From assembly GCA_002690865.1 (NCBI GenBank), contig NZGG01000019.1, forward strand, positions 60,036 through 124,035: a stretch of 64,000 nucleotides of DNA, read 5' to 3'. Numbering within the stretch: position 1 is the stretch's first letter; each line of letters begins with the position of its first letter. Positions 17,434-27,138 of this stretch are shown in pieces. The position numbers and the translations under genes were made by a program. Under the pieces are notes generated by a model. The model had not been told where the DNA came from, did not search any database, and saw only the letters and a list, made by a program, of their open reading frames with translations. The DNA comes from Gammaproteobacteria bacterium (lineage in GTDB: Bacteria > Pseudomonadota > Gammaproteobacteria > Pseudomonadales > Azotimanducaceae).

Positions 17434-18348
17434 ATGAAAGTAGGCATTTCAATCACAAGCGCGTACCCGACCGGCTCCAGCCGAGAAGGTGCAGCAAGAA
17501 TGGTAGCGAGGGCACGAGTTGCAGCAGAAGCAGGCTTAGACTCTCTTTTTGTTGGTGATCACCATGTGGCACCCACTTCTTATTATCAAAATACGCCAAT
17601 GCTTGGCAGACTATTAGCCGAATGGGATGAGCGGCCTGCTGGCGCTCTGTTCCTGCTCCCCCTTTGGAATCCCGTACTTCTCGCCGAGCAAGTTGCAACA
17701 CTAGCGTGCCTCACAAATGGACCTTTTATACTGCAATGCGCCTTAGGGGCAAACGAACACCAATTCAAAGCAATGGGGGCTAATATAAAACGGCGCCCCT
17801 CAGCGTTTGAACAATCTCTCGGGGCCCTTCGAGCTTTATGGCAAGGTGAAACAGTTTCACTCAACGGTATATGGAAATTTGAGAATGCTCAAGTATGTCC
17901 TTTACCTCCGCAAAAAATTGAAGTCTGGATTGGAGCCTCGGCGCCCGTTGCAATAGAAAGGGCAGCCAGGCTGGGTGATGCTTGGTTAGCCGAACCAGGA
18001 CTCACGATAAATAGCGCAGGTGAAAAGCTAAATACGTATAAAGAAGCAGTCTATAATTTGAACAAAGAACTTCCAAAAACCATAGCAATTCGACGAGACA
18101 TATACGTGGCTGAATCAGATAAGGACGCGGAACAAGTCCGAAGATTAGTTAAAGAAAACGGTTATCGGGGCTTTGACTCTGATGCACTTATAATCGGAGA
18201 TGCATCCGCTGTAGCTAACGTATTCAGTAACTTTGATGAACTTGGTTATACTGATATTATCGTGCGGAACTTACACTGGAATACAGAAAAGGCTTTAGCA
18301 TCTACCGAAAGATTAATAGCGGTGCGTGAAAAACTTGGAATCAAATAA
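17434..18348 (+). CDS. luciferase-like (LLM class) flavin-dependent oxidoreductase
   Basis: A 304-residue TIM-barrel flavoprotein of the bacterial-luciferase superfamily, likely using FMNH2 or F420H2. Family features are GLDSLFVGDHH near the N terminus, ATLACLTNGPFILQCALGANEHQFKAMG, LRALWQGETVSLNG, and VWIGASAPVAIERAARLGDAWL followed by the late IIGDASAVANVFSNFDELGYTDIIVR. The protein appears complete and starts at ATG 17434. It is flanked by convergent yejF-like and divergent Hsp70 genes and seems monocistronic. Substrates in this family range from alkanes and sulfonates to xenobiotics, and none can be assigned here. Confidence 0.85.
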   Translation: MKVGISITSAYPTGSSREGAARMVARARVAAEAGLDSLFVGDHHVAPTSYYQNTPMLGRLLAEWDERPAGALFLLPLWNPVLLAEQVATLACLTNGPFILQCALGANEHQFKAMGANIKRRPSAFEQSLGALRALWQGETVSLNGIWKFENAQVCPLPPQKIEVWIGASAPVAIERAARLGDAWLAEPGLTINSAGEKLNTYKEAVYNLNKELPKTIAIRRDIYVAESDKDAEQVRRLVKENGYRGFDSDALIIGDASAVANVFSNFDELGYTDIIVRNLHWNTEKALASTERLIAVREKLGIK

Positions 18349-18440
18349 TCTAGAGTCACAGACCCCTAATTTTCGGCTATGTAGATTTGGGGCGCACCTT
18401 CAGTTTCCGCCGAAATCAGCGCCCTATGCGTAGATTAGTC

Positions 18441-20075
18441 CTAAGAGCCGCTCCCGACTACGGATAGATCAAAAGCGGCTGCGATCAAAGCTCGTGTATA
18501 CTCTGTTTTTGGCTCATCAAAAATCTGATCTGAAGTTCCACTTTCTACAATAACTCCATCCTTCATCACTATAACCTGATTACTAAGTGCTCTGACAACC
18601 TTCAAATCATGACTAATAAATAAATAAGTAAGGTCATAACGACTCTGTAAATCTCTCAATAAATCGACTATCTGCGCCTGCACTGACATATCGAGAGCTG
18701 ATGTCGGTTCGTCGAGAACCACCAGCTTTGGTTTAAGAATAAGCGCTCGTGCGATAGCAATTCGTTGACGTTGTCCCCCCGAAAACTCATGGGGATAACG
18801 ATCCTGAGCACTCTCATCCAGACCTACCTCTTTTAGCGCTGCAGCAACCTTACTCCGACGCTCATTCTCAGAAAGATCCTTTTCATGAACTAGTAAGCCT
18901 TCTTCGATAATCTGATGAATCGAAAGCCGAGGCGACAAACTTCCAAACGGATCCTGAAAAACAATCTGCATATCTCGCCGAAAGGGCCGGAGCTGCCTAG
19001 ACTTCATACCCCTCAAATTAGTGTCCTTGAGAAAAATATCCCCTTCGGATTTCACCAGGCGGAGGATGGCCATACCAAGTGTTGTCTTACCTGAACCAGA
19101 TTCACCAACAATCCCAAGGGTCTGCCCGCGAGACACAGTCAACGAAACATTATTGACAGCTTGAAGGTATTTACTAGTATGGAAAAAACCCTTTGCTAGG
19201 GGGAATCGTACATTAAGCAGATCGCATTTGAGCAGAATATCGGAATCTTTAGTTCCTATGGGATGGCCGCTCGGCTCAGCATCTAACAAGTGACGAGTGT
19301 ACTCGTGCTGTGGACTTTCAAAGATGGCTTCACAATTTCCTCTTTCAACAATCTCCCCTTGGGTCATTACGCACACTCGATCGGCCATTCGTCGGACGAC
19401 GCCAAGGTCATGGGTAATTAATAGCATCGCCATACCAAGACTTTGCTGCAATTCTTTCAGTAACTCTAGTATTTGTGCCTGAATGGTAACATCCAATGCC
19501 GTCGTTGGTTCATCCGCAATTAAAAGATCCGGTTCATTCGCGAGAGCCATTGCGATCATCACTCGCTGCCGCTGCCCTCCAGAAAGTTCATGAGGGAAAG
19601 AACGCATCTTTTCTTCAGCATTCTGCAGTCCGACAAGCTTCAAAAGATCTAAAATTCGAACACGCGCATCTACTAACTTCAAACCACGATGAACAAACAG
19701 AATCTCTCCAATCTGCTTTTCGATTCTATGAAGCGGATTCAGGGACGTCATCGGCTCCTGAAAAATCATAGTAACCTTGCTACCACGGATATTTCGCATT
19801 ACATGATTGCTCGCACCCATAGTTTCGAAACCATCGACTCTGACTGAACCAGAGGGATGAGTAGCTATCGGGTAAGGTAACAGCTGCAGCACGGAAAGTG
19901 CCGTAACCGACTTGCCTGAGCCAGATTCACCAACGAGAGCTAAAGTTTCACCCTTGTTAATATCGAAACTTATATTTTTGACAGCCGGTTCACCTCGAAA
20001 GCTCACGGACAAATTATCAACTATTAGAACCGGTTCAGAATCAGATTCGGAGATTTGCTCCACGATTTTACTCAT
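18441..20075 (-). CDS. yejF: peptide/microcin-type ABC transporter, fused double ATP-binding protein (YejF-like)
   Basis: The 544-residue protein has two complete ABC ATPase domains, the YejF/GsiA/Dpp+Opp fusion design. Domain 1 has Walker [12 protein letters not shown], signature [15 protein letters not shown] and Walker [13 protein letters not shown]. Domain 2 has [26 protein letters not shown] and [12 protein letters not shown]. Each domain ends with an oligopeptide-type C-terminal extension. It would energise a peptide importer of the yejABEF type. The gene is alone here, while yejA, yejB and yejE-like genes sit at 36.2-40.3 kb without an ATPase. I infer that this is their partner. The alternative is service to another Dpp/Opp-like system outside the window. 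Confidence 0.85.
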   Translation of the reverse strand: MSKIVEQISESDSEPVLIVDNLSVSFRGEPAVKNISFDINKGETLALVGESGSGKSVTALSVLQLLPYPIATHPSGSVRVDGFETMGASNHVMRNIRGSKVTMIFQEPMTSLNPLHRIEKQIGEILFVHRGLKLVDARVRILDLLKLVGLQNAEEKMRSFPHELSGGQRQRVMIAMALANEPDLLIADEPTTALDVTIQAQILELLKELQQSLGMAMLLITHDLGVVRRMADRVCVMTQGEIVERGNCEAIFESPQHEYTRHLLDAEPSGHPIGTKDSDILLKCDLLNVRFPLAKGFFHTSKYLQAVNNVSLTVSRGQTLGIVGESGSGKTTLGMAILRLVKSEGDIFLKDTNLRGMKSRQLRPFRRDMQIVFQDPFGSLSPRLSIHQIIEEGLLVHEKDLSENERRSKVAAALKEVGLDESAQDRYPHEFSGGQRQRIAIARALILKPKLVVLDEPTSALDMSVQAQIVDLLRDLQSRYDLTYLFISHDLKVVRALSNQVIVMKDGVIVESGTSDQIFDEPKTEYTRALIAAAFDLSVVGSGS

Positions 20076-20200
20076 TAATTAAACACTTAGTCCAAGATGG
20101 CACATCATCATAACGGGAGTTGAAAGTGAGCGCTACTAAGATAATAACACCACCAGAACAATAAATTAGAGTAATATCAAAATCTGTTCAATTACTATTA

Positions 20201-21691
20201 GTGTTGAGTTCAAGCATGCCAGATCAATTTGACATTATCGTTATTGGAACCGGCAATGTAGTTCTTTGTGCAGTCCTATCAGCTCAAGAGAGCGGAGCCC
20301 CAGTCCTCATCATAGAGCGTGCACTTGAATCCCAAAAAGGTGTTAACTCTCGTTATACTGCTGGAGCAATGAGAGCAACTTACGACGGTACTAACTACCT
20401 CCCCACTCTAATGCCAGAACTCAGTGATGAAGAAATAAATCAAGCTGACTTCGACACATATACTCGCGATCAATTCTTTGATGATATGGGCCTTGTCACA
20501 CAATATCGTTCAGATCCGGATCTAACAGAAATACTAATTGACAACTCTCTTCCTACACTTCAGTGGATGAATTCTAAAAGGTGTTCGTTTCCTTCCGATG
20601 TACGACCGTCAGGCATTTAAGATAAATGGTAAATTCAAATTCTGGGGCGGCTTAACGGTTGAGACCTTAGGTGGTGGTCCTAGCTTAGTTGACAGTCTTC
20701 ACAAAAGAGCATCGGATCTCAAGATACCAATTCAATTTGGAACACGTATGATCGACGTGAATATCACAAGCGGAAAAGTCTGTAGGATCGAGGTCAAGAG
20801 AGCGCATGAGATATTCCAAGTAAGGCAGTAATATTGACCTGCGGTGGCTTTGAAGCCAATAATGAATGGCGTGCTCGTTATTTAGGGCCTGGCTGGGAAC
20901 TCGCGAAAGTCGGAGGTACTCACTTTAATCTAGGAGATGGAATTCGCACTGCTTTAGCACTAGGTGGAGCTCCTTATGGGAACTGGTCTGGTTGTCATGC
21001 CGTAGGCTGGAACGGTAATGCGTCCGATTATGGAGATCTGAATGTTGGTGATAGGTTCCAGAAACACTCCTACCCACTGGGACTATTGATTAATGCTCAC
21101 GGTGAGAGATTCATTGATGAAGAATTCTATTTTCGCAATTTTACATATGCATGTTATGGAAGAGAGATCTTAAATCAACCAGAACAATTCGCATGGCAAA
21201 TATTCGATAATAAAGTAACTCATTTATTATGAGATGAATATAGAACTCGTGAAGTAACCCGAGTACAGGCTGACTCGATAGAAACTCTCGCGCAAAAACT
21301 AGAGGGGATTAACGCTACTAAAATTAAGAAAACGATAAGTACTTTCAATGCCTCAGTCGATACGGGCAAACAGTTTAATCCAGCGATCAAAGATGGTCGG
21401 CGTACACATAGTTTTAAAGCAGAAAAAACAAACTGGGCAAATCCGTTGGATTAACCCCCTTACGTGGCATATCAAACTACCTGTGGTATTACGTTTACTT
21501 TTGGCGGACTTAAAATTAATTCACGTGCCTGCGTAATAGATGAAGATGAACACGAAATACCCGGACTATTCGCCGCGGGCGAGCTTGTAGGTGGTCTATT
21601 TTACTTTAATTATCCGGGCGGGACGGGGTTAACCTCTGGAGCAGTTTTTGGAAAAATAGCTGGCTATAGTGCGTCCCAATATACCGGATGA
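20201..21691 (+). pseudogene. decayed FAD-dependent dehydrogenase (tricarballylate dehydrogenase/fumarate reductase flavoprotein type)
   Basis: Consecutive frames together spell one FAD-binding dehydrogenase of the TcuA/FrdA-like family. They run from the dinucleotide motif FDIIVIGTGNVVLCAVLSA, through NSRYTAGAMRATY and FLPMYDRQAF (after a frameshift near 20580), AVILTCGGFEANNEW (after another near 20820) and HGERFIDEEF, to the C-terminal GLFAAGELVGGLFYFNYPGGTGLTSGAVFG. Stops also interrupt it: TGA at about 21230 and TAA at about 21452, with a frame change near 21400. At least three frame changes and two stops make sequencing error an unlikely full explanation. The start could be GTG 20201 or ATG 20216. 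The conserved core suggests recent loss. It lies between yejF (divergent) and ppc. Confidence 0.85.
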
Positions 21692-21839
21692 TGTTTCACC
21701 GACTGCATGTTATTGGAGTACAGCTCTAAGGTAACAATATGAATACTTCCATAGCTTCTCCGACTGTTTCAGCAAACTCGCTTAGCATCTCTGACATTCA
21801 AGGGATAGAATATCGTTCCAACTTTATATCTGGTGATTA

Positions 21840-24446
21840 ATGGAAGAATTAGTTTCACGAAGGCTGCGCCACCGAGTAAGGGTGCTTGGTACTCTTTTGG
21901 GGGAAACCATGACAGACCAGCTTGGGCACAAATTCCTTGAGAAAGTTGAAAAAATTCGTCTCTTGGCGAAGACACGCCGACAAAAAGGTATTGGTGACTT
22001 TACCGAGCTACGCGAAGTTTTGAAGGAATTAAATGAAGATCAGCTCATTTCGGTCGCTCGAGCATTCAATCAGTTTCTCAACCTAACCAATATTGCGGAA
22101 CAAACCGCTGGCACCGAAGATCTGCAATTCCCTCAAAACTCGAACCTAGAAAAAGCCTTCAAAAAATTTACCGACAATAATATCGACCCCACTCGCATAG
22201 CCAATGTTGTAAAGAAACTACAATGTGATCTCGTGCTGACAGCGCACCCTACAGAAATAACGAGAAGAACCCTTATTCAGAAATATAATAGAATTTCACG
22301 AGAATTAGAGCGCGTGCGTGAAGATGAAGAGCTCGACGAAAAAAGTAAAATGGAGCTAAAAAGACTAGTCGCAGAAGTCTGGCATACAGATGAGATTAGG
22401 ACAGAACGACCCAATCCTCGGGATGAGGCCATATGGGGTTACGCGGTAATTGAACATTCGTTTTGGCATGCAATTCCTAAGTTATGGGATGGTTTAAACA
22501 GTATACTTAAGAAGTATACCGATGAATCCCTACCAATTGAGTTTTCACCTATCACGATTTCCTCATGGATGGGTGGAGATAGAGATGGCAATCCAAACGT
22601 TACAACAGAAGTAACAGAAGACGTCCTTCGATTAGCACGGTGGATGGCGGCGGACTTATACCTAAGAGATTTAGATGAATTACTTTCACAGCTATCAATG
22701 TCTCAATGCAACGAAGCAGTAACTGAGCTATGTGATCAGTCATCACATGAGCCTTATCGATCAGTGCTAAGAAAGGTAAGAGATCGACTAAACGCTACCC
22801 GAGACTGGGCCGAGACAAAGCAGCCACCAAGTGCTGATGTCATCCTTAAGAAAGAAGACTTATTCGTTCCATTAGATACTTGTTATCATTCTCTACACGA
22901 CTGCGGTATGGGTATCATTGCGGATGGATTATTAAAGCAAACACTAATTCGCATCTCTACCTTTGGCGCAACATTGATCGATCTGGATATAAGACAGAGT
23001 GCGGAAAAACATACGGATCTAATGGAAAAATTAATTTCCTTTCTCGGTCTTGGAAACTATAAATCCTGGTCGGAAAAAGCACGTCACGACTTTCTGATTG
23101 AAGAGCTTGCGAATAAAAGACCGCTCATTCCCGAAACATGGGAGCCGGAAGGCGAAGCGGGTGAGACACTTCGTACCATTCGACTTATTGCAAATAGTGA
23201 TGCAGATGGAGTCTCCTGCTATATCGTTTCAATGGCACAAAATCCATCGGATGTCTTATCAGTAATCCTGCTTCTAAGAAAATCCGGACTAGATAGATCA
23301 TTACCCATCGTTCCACTTTTTGAGACTCTCGATGATCTGGAGAATGCAGGCTGGACGCTTGAAAGATTACTCCGCGATAGAATGTATAGAGAATATATTG
23401 GCGAGCATCAACAAGTGATGATTGGATATTCCGATTCGGCGAAGGATGCTGGACAAATGGCAGCCTCCTGGGCTCAATATAAAGCTCAAGAAGAACTTGT
23501 AGAGATTACAGAGAAATACAATATTGATTTAACATTGTTTCATGGCCGTGGTGGTGCAGCAGGACGAGGCGGAGCACCAATTCGTCAAGCAGTTCTCTCA
23601 CAACCACCTAAAACGATAAAGCGAGGCATGCGTGTTACGGAACAAGGAGAGATGATTCGCTTCAAATATGGCTCGCCCTTGCTGGCCCAAAACAGTATGG
23701 ATCTAGTACTTAGTGCGGCTATAGAATCAAACTTAATGCCTACGCCAAAACCCAGAGAAAACTGGCGAAACTTGATGGATCGATTGGCCGACAAAGCAAA
23801 AGAGGAATATCGCAGTACAGTAAAGGATGGCAGTCATTTTTCTGATTATTTTCGAATAAGCACGCCTGAACCAGAACTCAGTCTTTTAGCCCTAGGAAGT
23901 CGACCTACACGGAGAGTGGTAGATAGCAATTCTATTAGCGACTTACGAGCAATCCCTTGGGTATTTGCTTGGACACAGAAACGCCTAATGATACCTGCTT
24001 GGCTTGGGACGAATGCTGCATTAGCAACGGATTTTTCGGCTAAAGATAAATTCGTTCTCAACGAAATGATGACAGAATGGCCTTTCTTTCAAACGCAAAT
24101 GGAGCTGCTAGAAATGGTCCTTACGAAAGCAGACGTCGAAATTGCTCATCACTATGATGAGATCTTAGCTCCAGACCATCTCAGGCACCTTGGAGACCAT
24201 TTCCATGAAGAACTGACATCACTAATTGATAAAGTGAATGAACTCAAAGACCAGAGGTTGCTTCTTGAAAACTCACCGAATGTAAGACAGACCATTAATC
24301 TACGCGATCCGTATACTGATCCTTTGCACTTCCTTCAAATCGAATTGATTTCTAGATATCGGCAAGACGATACAAATGAGAAGGTTAAAAAAGCACTGCT
24401 AATAACAATAGCAGGTATCGCTGCAAGCATGCGGAATACGGGCTAG
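21840..24446 (+). CDS. ppc: phosphoenolpyruvate carboxylase
   Basis: Ppc carboxylates phosphoenolpyruvate with bicarbonate to oxaloacetate, refilling the TCA cycle. The 868-residue product is close to the usual 870-900 length and carries the key motifs VLTAHPTEITRRT (catalytic His), SWMGGDRDGNPNVT, GYSDSAKDAGQMAASW, FHGRGGAAGRGGAP (glycine loop and catalytic Arg) and RVTEQGEMIRFKYGSP. It ends in the conserved RNTG that contributes to the inhibitor site. ATG 21840 gives MEELVSRRLRHRVRVLG, which matches family N termini. The upstream ribosome site is weak. The following SDR gene begins 3 bp after the stop. Confidence 0.95.
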   Translation: MEELVSRRLRHRVRVLGTLLGETMTDQLGHKFLEKVEKIRLLAKTRRQKGIGDFTELREVLKELNEDQLISVARAFNQFLNLTNIAEQTAGTEDLQFPQNSNLEKAFKKFTDNNIDPTRIANVVKKLQCDLVLTAHPTEITRRTLIQKYNRISRELERVREDEELDEKSKMELKRLVAEVWHTDEIRTERPNPRDEAIWGYAVIEHSFWHAIPKLWDGLNSILKKYTDESLPIEFSPITISSWMGGDRDGNPNVTTEVTEDVLRLARWMAADLYLRDLDELLSQLSMSQCNEAVTELCDQSSHEPYRSVLRKVRDRLNATRDWAETKQPPSADVILKKEDLFVPLDTCYHSLHDCGMGIIADGLLKQTLIRISTFGATLIDLDIRQSAEKHTDLMEKLISFLGLGNYKSWSEKARHDFLIEELANKRPLIPETWEPEGEAGETLRTIRLIANSDADGVSCYIVSMAQNPSDVLSVILLLRKSGLDRSLPIVPLFETLDDLENAGWTLERLLRDRMYREYIGEHQQVMIGYSDSAKDAGQMAASWAQYKAQEELVEITEKYNIDLTLFHGRGGAAGRGGAPIRQAVLSQPPKTIKRGMRVTEQGEMIRFKYGSPLLAQNSMDLVLSAAIESNLMPTPKPRENWRNLMDRLADKAKEEYRSTVKDGSHFSDYFRISTPEPELSLLALGSRPTRRVVDSNSISDLRAIPWVFAWTQKRLMIPAWLGTNAALATDFSAKDKFVLNEMMTEWPFFQTQMELLEMVLTKADVEIAHHYDEILAPDHLRHLGDHFHEELTSLIDKVNELKDQRLLLENSPNVRQTINLRDPYTDPLHFLQIELISRYRQDDTNEKVKKALLITIAGIAASMRNTG

Positions 24447-24449
24447 ACG

Positions 24450-25316
24450 TTGTCAAAAAGAATTACTGTTATTGGCGTTACATCTGAGCCTGGTCGCGCA
24501 CTGTTCTTCGAGCTTGCAAAACGCAATTATTCTGTAATAGGAATTGGTAGGGACATAAAAAAACTCACCAAAATTAGAAACCAATTGGGCGAGAAATTTC
24601 CCCTTACAGAGGTTAGAAACCTCGATGTGGAACGTGATGATTCCTTTCTGTCAGATACTGATGTGCTAATTCACTGTAGCCGACCACATCTAGTAAAAAG
24701 ACTATTATCAAAAAACCTTAGTCATTTAATAGCACTTGGTTCGACAAGAAAATTCACTCAATATCCAGATTCTAAGTACAATGAAGTGATAGAAATGGAA
24801 CATGACGTACTTACGAGCACCGTTCCATCAACCATACTGCACCCTACAATGATCTACGGTGCAACAACCCAAAATAATATTCGAAGGATTATTCAGGTTG
24901 CAAAAAGTTGGCCCATGATCCCTCTCCCCCTTAACGGGAGACAACTAATTCAGCCGATCCACAATGACGATGTTGTAAAAGCAATAATGGGCAGTATGAA
25001 TAACGCTCGAGCAATTAATAAAAGCATAATAATTGCGGGTCCTAGTCCTATGAGCTACCGAAAGTTTGTAGAGAAAATAATAGCGGCGACAGGTTATTCC
25101 TGTCACGTAATAGCTTTCCCCTATCCTTTAATTAAAACGATATCAAAACTTACTAAATATATTCCCAATCTCCCAAATATAAATGATTCAGAGGTAAGGA
25201 GACTCCTTGAGGATAAAAACTTTGATACCCTACATATGCAGAAAGTATTAAATCTTCGACCACGAAGTTTTGAAGAGGGGATTCTACAATTCGTTTCATT
25301 AAGTAGCAGAGAGTAA
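24450..25316 (+). CDS. NAD(P)-binding SDR/epimerase-like protein
   Basis: A 288-residue atypical extended short-chain dehydrogenase. It starts with a TTG at 24450, just 3 bp after the ppc stop, so translation is probably coupled to ppc. The Rossmann start is ITVIGVTSEPGRALFFELAKR. VLIHCSRPH and TILHPTMIYGAT, then QPIHNDDVVKAI, resemble NAD-dependent epimerase/NDUFA9-like proteins. The usual catalytic YxxxK is replaced by KYNEVIEMEHDVL, so catalysis is uncertain. It converges with ureG, 78 bp away. The function is not known. Confidence 0.72.
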   Translation: MSKRITVIGVTSEPGRALFFELAKRNYSVIGIGRDIKKLTKIRNQLGEKFPLTEVRNLDVERDDSFLSDTDVLIHCSRPHLVKRLLSKNLSHLIALGSTRKFTQYPDSKYNEVIEMEHDVLTSTVPSTILHPTMIYGATTQNNIRRIIQVAKSWPMIPLPLNGRQLIQPIHNDDVVKAIMGSMNNARAINKSIIIAGPSPMSYRKFVEKIIAATGYSCHVIAFPYPLIKTISKLTKYIPNLPNINDSEVRRLLEDKNFDTLHMQKVLNLRPRSFEEGILQFVSLSSRE

Positions 25317-25394
25317 CCAACACTCTAGAAAAGAAACTCCGCCTGAGCACTACCCAGTTGATTTCTTGCAAATGGAATTTTAGCCGACTACCAA

Positions 25395-26009
25395 TTATTT
25401 CCTAGGCTCCCATAGCCCCTCTGTCTTTATAAAATCTACGACTGAATCAACACCTTCACCACGTTTAAGATTAGTAAAAACAAAAGGAGCCTTGGTTCTC
25501 ATCTGCTCTGCATCCTTTTTCATAACTTCAAGCGAAGCCCCTACATAAGGAGCGAGATCTGTCTTATTAATTATTAGGAGATCACTACGCGTAATTCCAG
25601 GACCTCCTTTTCTTGGAATCTTCTCTCCGCCTGCAACATCAATAATATATAGCGTTAGATCAACCAATTCAGGACTAAACGTTGCACTAAGATTATCTCC
25701 CCCGCTCTCTACAAGAATGATATCAAGTTTAGGAAATTTCTCACTTAAACCATCGATAGCTGCCAAGTTCATAGATGCATCTTCTCTAATTGCTGTATGT
25801 GGACACCCTCCAGTTTCAACACCAACAATTCTTGCTTCTGATAGCACTTGCGAACGCCACAATATCTCTGCATCTTCTTGAGTGTATATATCATTAGTAA
25901 CTACGGCCATCTCGAACTTAGGGGACAATTTTCGACATAGAAGCTCAACCAGTGTTGTCTTCCCTGCACCAACGGGTCCCGCAATACCAACCCGCACCGG
26001 TTCACTCAT
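25395..26009 (-). CDS. ureG: urease accessory GTPase UreG
   Basis: UreG is the SIMIBI-class GTPase that drives nickel delivery to apo-urease with UreD, UreE and UreF. The 204-residue product shows P-loop [20 protein letters not shown], the nickel-binding CPH motif in [35 protein letters not shown] and guanine-specificity INKTDLAP. The track's start at 26135 adds 42 residues that overlap ureF. ATG 26009 is preceded by a strong AAAAAGGAGTGAG site and gives [12 protein letters not shown], the family N terminus. It is the last gene of the urt-ure operon. Confidence 0.95.
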   Translation of the reverse strand: MSEPVRVGIAGPVGAGKTTLVELLCRKLSPKFEMAVVTNDIYTQEDAEILWRSQVLSEARIVGVETGGCPHTAIREDASMNLAAIDGLSEKFPKLDIILVESGGDNLSATFSPELVDLTLYIIDVAGGEKIPRKGGPGITRSDLLIINKTDLAPYVGASLEVMKKDAEQMRTKAPFVFTNLKRGEGVDSVVDFIKTEGLWEPRK

Positions 26010-26037
26010 TTTCTCACTCCTTTTTAATAAAAATAAC

Positions 26038-26694
26038 TTAAGATCGAAATAATCTTGTATATTGGGTTTCATGCCTCGCAGAAGCCAAGACAATCCCAGG
26101 TGCCGTCCCGCCGATTTCTTCACATCGGAGTGCATCCGATACAGACCCGCTTAATTCCTCACTAACCTTTCGTAAAATTTTCTGACCCGCGCGATGCCCC
26201 AAGGGAATCAACTTCACAGCAGACAAAACCTGGTTCTCGCACCATGACCAACTATAACCAAGCAATGCTTCGTTTAGTGGAATCTCATTGTTTGCCGAAA
26301 TAACAGCAAAAACGGTAGTAAAGCCAAGTTCTTTTTTTGGCAACTGCTCATCCAGATCTACAGCCAACCGAGATAGAGCTTGGCCCATCTGGGCATCTTC
26401 TTCTCTTAATTCAGAAGTTTCTCTACATGCACGACTTATTCGATCCCAGTATTCGACCATTTCAATATCGTGATCTTTCCAGGCTTCATAAATTCTAGCT
26501 ATTAATGGGAGATCGACCTTAGAAATACTGCTTTCTAATGCGCCTTTAATCCAGTCCAGAGCAGTATCATCATTCATGACCCAACCGCAGCTGACCGCTT
26601 GTTCTAAACCCTGAGAATAGTGGAATGTTCCGACAGGAAGTGCTGAGGAAATCAATTGCCACAAGTGGACCTGATTGAACCCCTTAGTGACCAT
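26038..26694 (-). CDS. ureF: urease accessory protein UreF
   Basis: UreF is the all-helical scaffold that joins UreD-bound urease with UreG during nickel insertion. The 218-residue protein contains the family patterns [24 protein letters not shown] at the N terminus, [15 protein letters not shown] and [26 protein letters not shown]. Its start overlaps the end of ureE by 11 bp, and 28 bp separate its stop from ureG. Translational coupling with ureE is likely. Confidence 0.94.
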   Translation of the reverse strand: MVTKGFNQVHLWQLISSALPVGTFHYSQGLEQAVSCGWVMNDDTALDWIKGALESSISKVDLPLIARIYEAWKDHDIEMVEYWDRISRACRETSELREEDAQMGQALSRLAVDLDEQLPKKELGFTTVFAVISANNEIPLNEALLGYSWSWCENQVLSAVKLIPLGHRAGQKILRKVSEELSGSVSDALRCEEIGGTAPGIVLASARHETQYTRLFRS

Positions 26695-27136
26695 GGCTAC
26701 GATTCACATATGCACCGCTTTCAGGCTCGAAAGGACCTTGCTTAAAAGTAATATCAAAACCCAATCCACGAACCATATCGTCCAAAACATCATCGCTGAG
26801 ATAAAACAAAGCATTTACAACAATCTGAACATCAACGTGTCTATTCCCAAGATGATAAGCGACTCGTGCTAGATTCATAGAACTCTCAGAATTTACTACA
26901 GATAAGTTCTCTTTTGCTGAAACTACTGTTAATAATCGCCCTGATTTACTGCGAAGAAAGTCACCCCCTCTCATTACCAGACCACGCTTCAGCCTTATTC
27001 CAATTTCCTCTCCTGAATCTAGTTTTACTTTAAGTCTTGCTTTTTCTCTTTTTGCATAAACTAAAAAAAGGTTTTCAGAAGTTCCCAAGTCAACCATTTC
27101 ACTAGTGCCGCTAATCAAGTCTGTAAATTCTTCCAT
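26684..27136 (-). CDS. ureE: urease accessory nickel metallochaperone UreE
   Basis: UreE delivers nickel to the UreG/UreF/UreD complex. The 150-residue protein has the N-terminal peptide-binding domain and C-terminal metal domain, with AYHLGNRHVDVQI carrying the conserved interface histidine. The C terminus ends in NRSHGH. The long polyhistidine tail of Klebsiella UreE is absent, so nickel storage by UreE is probably limited. It begins 2 bp after the ureC stop and overlaps ureF. Confidence 0.93.
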   Translation of the reverse strand: MEEFTDLISGTSEMVDLGTSENLFLVYAKREKARLKVKLDSGEEIGIRLKRGLVMRGGDFLRSKSGRLLTVVSAKENLSVVNSESSMNLARVAYHLGNRHVDVQIVVNALFYLSDDVLDDMVRGLGFDITFKQGPFEPESGAYVNRSHGH

Positions 27137-27138
27137 AC

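Noticed and set aside
18349-18440. GGGCGC/GCGCCC inverted repeat between the convergent LLM and yejF genes
   Set aside because: The arms are far apart and no U-run follows; a bidirectional terminator is possible but not supported well enough.
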